The notes under the pieces are model-generated. The model was given only the letters and a program-made list of their open reading frames with translations, did not search any database and was not told the DNA's origin. Position numbers and translations under genes: made by a program. DNA of 64,000 bases. It comes from Micromonospora trifolii (GTDB taxonomy: Bacteria > Actinomycetota > Actinomycetes > Mycobacteriales > Micromonosporaceae). Within the stretch, counting starts at the first letter, position 1, and each line of letters starts with the position of its first letter. The stretch covers positions 62,001 through 126,000 of the forward strand of contig NZ_JAKKFD010000003.1 of NCBI RefSeq assembly GCF_022229005.1, written 5' to 3'. Shown here piece after piece: positions 60,860 to 64,000 of this stretch.

Positions 60860-62133
60860 CCGTCGCGACGTCGCACCAACCCACCCCCGCTGACCCGGAG
60901 CCGGCCGGTGCCGACAACTGGCTTGTCGTCGGTGGCACCGCGCTGACCTGGCGTTCGCTGCCGACTCCCACCCTGCCCGACCCGGCGGCGGTGCTCGCCC
61001 ACTCGGCGGTGCACGCGCTCACCGCGGCGCGGCAGCACGCCGTGCACGGCACCGAGCTGCTGCTCAGCACCGAGAGTCGGGTCGACGCGGTGATGCGCGC
61101 CGAGCTGCTGGAGGCCGGGTTCACCGTCAGCGTCCTCGACGACGACGGCGTGCACCCGAGCGCACCGGCCCGGCCGCGAACCGCCGAGCCGGGCCGGCTC
61201 TGGCTGCTGACCTCGGGCTCCACCGGGCGTCCGAAGCGGGTCGGGCACACCCTCGACACGCTGACCACAGTGCGGGCCGACCAGCCCGACCGGACCTGGC
61301 TCTGCCCGTACGCCCCGGGCACGTACGCCTGGTGGCAGGTCGTCACCCTGTCGCTGACCCAGCCCGGCCAGCACCTGGTGGTGGTCGAGCCCGACGAGTT
61401 GGACGACTGGCCCACTGTCGCGGCCGCCCACGGGGTGGACGCGGCCTCCGGCACCCCGACCTTCTGGCGGCGCACCCTCTACCGCGACGCCGAAGCGCTG
61501 GCCCGGGTGCCGCTGCGCCAGATAACCCTCGGCGGCGAACCGGTGGACCAGGCGATCCTGGACCAGCTGCGGGAGGTCTTCCCGACGGCCCGGATCTCCT
61601 GGATCTACGCGTCCTCCGAGGTGGGGGCGTCCATTGTGGTCCACGACGGGCGGGCCGGTTTCCCGGTCGACTGGCTGGACCGGGAGACCCCGGGCCGACC
61701 GACGCTCTCCGTCCGCGACGACGAACTGGTGGTCACCTCCCCGTACCACGGGGCCGGTCTGGCCGGCCCGATCCGTACCGGGGATCGGGTGCAGGTGCTC
61801 GACGGCCGGGTGCTGATCACCGGCCGACTGGACTCCGACGAGATCAACGTCGGTGGCAGCAAGGTCTCCGCAGGCGTCGTTCGCGGCGTGCTCACCGGTC
61901 ACCCGGCGGTGGCCTGGGCCCGGGTGACCGGCCGCCGGGCCCCGGTGCTCGGGCGGATGGTGGTCGCGGAGGTGGTCCTCGCCGCCGACCCGTCCGCCGC
62001 CGACACCGGTGTACCGGACGAGGCCGCGCTGGTCCGCTGGTGCGCCGACCGGCTTCCCGAGCACGCGGTGCCGCGCCGCATTCGCGTCCTGACCGACATT
62101 CCCGTCAAGGAGACTCTGAAGAGCGATGTCTGA
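60856..62133 (+). CDS. AMP-dependent acyl ligase (ANL superfamily), probable loader of the ACP
   Basis: A 425-residue ANL enzyme, shorter than usual (~500-550). A3 is LLTSGSTGRPKRVGHT, A5 ISWIYASSEVGAS, A7 IRTGDRVQV, A8 GRLDSDEINVGGSKV; the A10 Lys is likely in KETLKSDV, right at the C-terminus. The N-terminal region is trimmed. It should activate a carboxylic acid as acyl-AMP and pass it to the ACP. GTG start overlaps the ACP stop by 4 nt, and its own stop overlaps the SDR gene by 8 nt. Confidence 0.85.
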   Translation: MTVATSHQPTPADPEPAGADNWLVVGGTALTWRSLPTPTLPDPAAVLAHSAVHALTAARQHAVHGTELLLSTESRVDAVMRAELLEAGFTVSVLDDDGVHPSAPARPRTAEPGRLWLLTSGSTGRPKRVGHTLDTLTTVRADQPDRTWLCPYAPGTYAWWQVVTLSLTQPGQHLVVVEPDELDDWPTVAAAHGVDAASGTPTFWRRTLYRDAEALARVPLRQITLGGEPVDQAILDQLREVFPTARISWIYASSEVGASIVVHDGRAGFPVDWLDRETPGRPTLSVRDDELVVTSPYHGAGLAGPIRTGDRVQVLDGRVLITGRLDSDEINVGGSKVSAGVVRGVLTGHPAVAWARVTGRRAPVLGRMVVAEVVLAADPSAADTGVPDEAALVRWCADRLPEHAVPRRIRVLTDIPVKETLKSDV

Positions 62134-62881
62134 GCCCGCCGACACCCAGCTCGTCCCGCCCAGCTCCGTGGTCCTCGTCTCCGGCGGTTCCCGTGGCCTG
62201 GGCCTGGCCATCGTCACCGACCTGCTCGACGCGGGCGTACGCGTGGCCGCGTTCGCCCGCACCATCACCCCGGAGTTGGAGAAGCTCGCCGCCGAGCACC
62301 CCGACCGGGTGCACGTCGGCTCGGTGGACGTCACCGATCTGCGCGCCGCGCAGAGCTTCGTCCGCGAGGTGGAGCAGCGCCTCGGCCCGATCGACGGCAT
62401 CGTCAACAACGCCGCCATGGGGCAGGACTCCCTGCACGCGCACACCGCCACCGACGACATCGCCCGGATCATCGAGACCAACCTGACGGCTCCGCTCCAG
62501 CTGACCCGGCTGGTGATCCGCCGGATGCTGGCCAAGGGGCTGCGCGGCCGGATCGTCAACATCACCTCGATCTGTGGGCAGCGCGGGTTCCCCGGCCTCG
62601 TCGCGTACTCGGCCACCAAGGGCGGCATGGACGCCGCCACCCGGTCGCTCGCCCGCGAACTGGGCGGCCGGATGCTGGTCAACTCGGTCGCGCCCGGCTT
62701 CTTCGCCTCGGAGATGTCCGCAGTGCTCGGCCCGACCCAGCTCGACCAGATCGTGCGCCGCACCCCGACCGGTCACCTGACCGAGCCGGAGGAGGTCACC
62801 CCTGTCGTGCGGATGCTGCTGCGGGAACACACCAACATCAACGGCCAGGTCATCGTGGTGGACGGTGCCGCCGCCATCTGA
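62126..62881 (+). CDS. FabG-type SDR (3-oxoacyl-ACP reductase-like)
   Basis: A 251-residue classical SDR. NADP loop LVSGGSRGLGLAIV, NNAAMGQD, catalytic Ser in ITSICGQRGF and Tyr-Lys in AYSATKGGMDAATR, then SVAPGFFASEM; all catalytic residues are intact. It is closest to 3-oxoacyl-ACP reductases. In this operon it could reduce a 3-oxoacyl-ACP to 3-hydroxyacyl-ACP, or reduce a sugar. The start lies within the 3' end of the ligase gene. Confidence 0.88.
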   Translation: MSEPADTQLVPPSSVVLVSGGSRGLGLAIVTDLLDAGVRVAAFARTITPELEKLAAEHPDRVHVGSVDVTDLRAAQSFVREVEQRLGPIDGIVNNAAMGQDSLHAHTATDDIARIIETNLTAPLQLTRLVIRRMLAKGLRGRIVNITSICGQRGFPGLVAYSATKGGMDAATRSLARELGGRMLVNSVAPGFFASEMSAVLGPTQLDQIVRRTPTGHLTEPEEVTPVVRMLLREHTNINGQVIVVDGAAAI

Positions 62882-63395
62882 CCTGCGGCCGGGTCTCCTC
62901 CCGGTGCGACCAGCGCGGCGGGTCGGCCCCACCGGGCCTGCCCTGCCGTCGGGGGTGGGCGGCGCCGCTGTGCCGCGTCCGGTGCCAGGGCTGCTCGCCG
63001 CCGCCGAGCGGCATCTGCGCATCGGGTCGGCGGCTGCGATGGCCGACGCTGTCACCCGCAGTCACCTCGACGATGGACGGTGCGTTGGCTGGTACGGCCC
63101 ACCGGCGCCCGGCTGGCGGGTGGCCGTCGACGCGGAGCGCGCCGACGCCCCGGTGCCCCCGGCGCTGGCCCGCCGGTTCGGCGCTGGTGACTTCTGGGCA
63201 CGGTGGACCCGGGCCGAGTGCTGCTGCAAGCTGGCCGACGTGCCGATCGCGACCTGGTGGCGGAGTCACGGCCTGGGTACGCCGGCGGCCGGCGCCGCGC
63301 TGTGGCGAACCCTGCGCCTGGCCGACCTGGTGGTAACCGTCGGCTTCGCCCCGACCCTCCTACCCCGCCCCACCCAGCGATCTTGCACTTTCTGA
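62865..63395 (+). CDS. possible 4'-phosphopantetheinyl transferase-like protein
   Basis: A ~176-residue protein. WRVAVDAERADAPVP resembles the VGVDIE Mg-binding loop, and FWARWTRAECCCKLADVPI the WxxKExxxK helix of phosphopantetheinyl transferases, although the first Lys is Ala. AAAERHLRIGSAAAMADAV is a helical opening. Function as the activating enzyme of the adjacent ACP is an attractive inference. The start overlaps the SDR gene; GTG at 62904 is an alternative. Its last residues and stop codon (QRSCTF-stop) are read from the palindromic repeat at 63378. Confidence 0.55.
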   Translation: MPPPSDLRPGLLPVRPARRVGPTGPALPSGVGGAAVPRPVPGLLAAAERHLRIGSAAAMADAVTRSHLDDGRCVGWYGPPAPGWRVAVDAERADAPVPPALARRFGAGDFWARWTRAECCCKLADVPIATWWRSHGLGTPAAGAALWRTLRLADLVVTVGFAPTLLPRPTQRSCTF

Positions 63396-63446
63396 CGCCG
63401 AATCGCGGCTTACACGCCTTTGGCCGGGACAGTAACTGCAAGATCG
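63378..63446. repeat. dispersed palindromic repeat, copy 2
   Basis: A 69-nt element with outer arms CGATCTTGCA (63378-63387) and TGCAAGATCG (63437-63446), identical to those of the 70-nt element at 50327-50396. It lies between convergent genes, and its left arm encodes the end of the phosphopantetheinyl-transferase-like gene. Confidence 0.82.
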
Positions 63447-63450
63447 CCGA

Positions 63451-63479
63451 GGTGGGGTGGGGTGGGGTGGGGTGGGGGC
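63451..63479 (+). repeat. GGGGT pentanucleotide repeat, potential G-quadruplex
   Basis: Five runs of four to five G separated by single T residues, immediately after the palindrome and 3 nt before the pseI stop codon. On the minus-strand transcript of pseI this is C-rich; on the plus strand it could fold into a G-quadruplex. Confidence 0.6.
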
Positions 63480-63481
63480 GC

Positions 63482-64000
63482 TTAGATCAGGTTCCAGGTT
63501 AGGGGGGTGCCTCGGGGGACGTCGGTGGCGAAGGTGCGGCCCAGGACCCGGTCGATCTCCACGGGTGCCAGGCCGCCGGCCGGCCGGATCGAGCGGACGT
63601 TGTGCGCGGTCACCGGGTCGCCAGCCTGGACGTCCTCGACCACGAAGAGCGAGCGGCGGAACCGCAGCCCCTCCCGCTCGGCGGGGGTCGGTCCGACAGC
63701 GGTGCCGCCCATTGCCTCGTACGCACGGGCCGACTCGGCGACCAGGGCCGTGAGCTCCGCCGGGTTCAGGGAGAAGCCCGAGTCCACGCCGCCGTCGGCC
63801 CGGTCCAGCGTCACGTGCTTCTCGATGAAGCAGGCGCCGAGCGCCACCGAGGCGACAGCCACCCCGATGCCGGGCGTGTGGTCGGAGAGCCCGACCGGCA
63901 CGTCGAACGCGCCGGCCAGCACCGGCAACCGGCGCAGGTTGCTGTCGGCCGGCGGCGCCGGGTAGGACGCGGTGCAGGCCAGCAGGACGATGCCCGCCGC
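63482..64000 (-). CDS. pseI: PseI/NeuB-type nonulosonate synthase, C-terminal part (5' end outside window)
   Basis: 172 residues are visible; the N-terminal ~half lies beyond the window. The TIM-barrel end shows LLACTASYPAPPADSNLRRL, then GLSDHTPGIGVAVASVALGA and FIEKHVTLDR, the classic NeuB-family segments. The SAF (antifreeze-like) domain follows: RRSLFVVEDVQAGDPVTAHN, then RSIRPAGGLAP. The enzyme condenses the freed 6-carbon sugar with phosphoenolpyruvate to give the nine-carbon acid. Pse versus Leg or Neu specificity is not decidable from this part alone. Confidence 0.9.
   Translation of the reverse strand, partial: AAGIVLLACTASYPAPPADSNLRRLPVLAGAFDVPVGLSDHTPGIGVAVASVALGACFIEKHVTLDRADGGVDSGFSLNPAELTALVAESARAYEAMGGTAVGPTPAEREGLRFRRSLFVVEDVQAGDPVTAHNVRSIRPAGGLAPVEIDRVLGRTFATDVPRGTPLTWNLI

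Noticed and set aside
1..64000. tRNA, rRNA or insertion sequences
   Set aside because: Scanning by eye gave no cloverleaf, no rRNA-like segment and no transposase; a covariance search could still find a missed tRNA.

Overview
The window is very GC-rich DNA with strong G/C bias at third codon positions, short intergenic gaps, many GTG starts and frequent 4-nt GTGA/ATGA gene overlaps. Together with a BTAD-AfsR regulator, an MmyB-type regulator, mycothiol-transferase-type DinB proteins and a parE-parC pair away from any dnaA/recF, this points to a chromosomal stretch of an actinomycete, most likely Micromonosporaceae (Micromonospora-like). The genus is inferred. No rRNA, tRNA, CRISPR array or insertion sequence was seen.

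Layout. 1-3.4 kb: end of a membrane-anchored protein, a nitronate monooxygenase, an unusual SRPBCC-TM-CBM2-like fusion and a maltokinase cap-like protein. 3.4-10.6 kb: a secreted beta-helix polysaccharide enzyme, a NYN nuclease with two OST-HTH domains, small conserved proteins, a DUF1062 protein, a Gfo/Idh/MocA oxidoreductase and a NarL-type response regulator. 10.6-20.1 kb: its sensor kinase, an SDR-MFS pair, TetR and MmyB-type regulators, a second SDR, a large membrane protein with a lipase-like end and two small membrane proteins. 20.4-31.5 kb: a dehalogenase-like hydrolase divergent from a large AfsR-type regulator, a Na+/H+ antiporter, an amino-acid ABC operon preceded by a SAM-IV-like riboswitch and a leader peptide, and an APC permease. 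31.6-43.2 kb: CorA, a 2H phosphoesterase, two DinB proteins, SCP2 plus glycogen-debranching-type enzyme, DUF72, several hypothetical genes, a hydrolase, a secreted SGNH hydrolase and an ABC-2-type membrane protein.

43.4-49.6 kb holds topoisomerase IV. parE and parC are separated by three copies of an 80-bp tandem repeat, and parC carries a 435-residue intein with a LAGLIDADG homing endonuclease just before the YHPHGD motif. The extein codons directly downstream have atypical codon use, which looks like a co-conversion scar of intein homing.

51.1-64.0 kb is a nonulosonic-acid (pseudaminic-acid-type) locus. All six pathway steps can be assigned: PseB, PseC, PseH, PseG, PseI (cut by the window edge) and an SpsF-like PseF. 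Two uncharacterised genes sit inside the operon. Between pseH and pseI lies a plus-strand module of acyl carrier protein, AMP-dependent ligase, ketoacyl-reductase-type SDR and a possible phosphopantetheinyl transferase. This could make an acyl-ACP donor for N-acylation of the sugar; it is the best candidate for an undescribed system here.

Regulatory signals recur: several genes have a TAGNNT or TATACG box 6-9 nt before the start codon (leaderless transcripts), and long palindromes lie just after stop codons, two of them sharing the same 10-bp ends.
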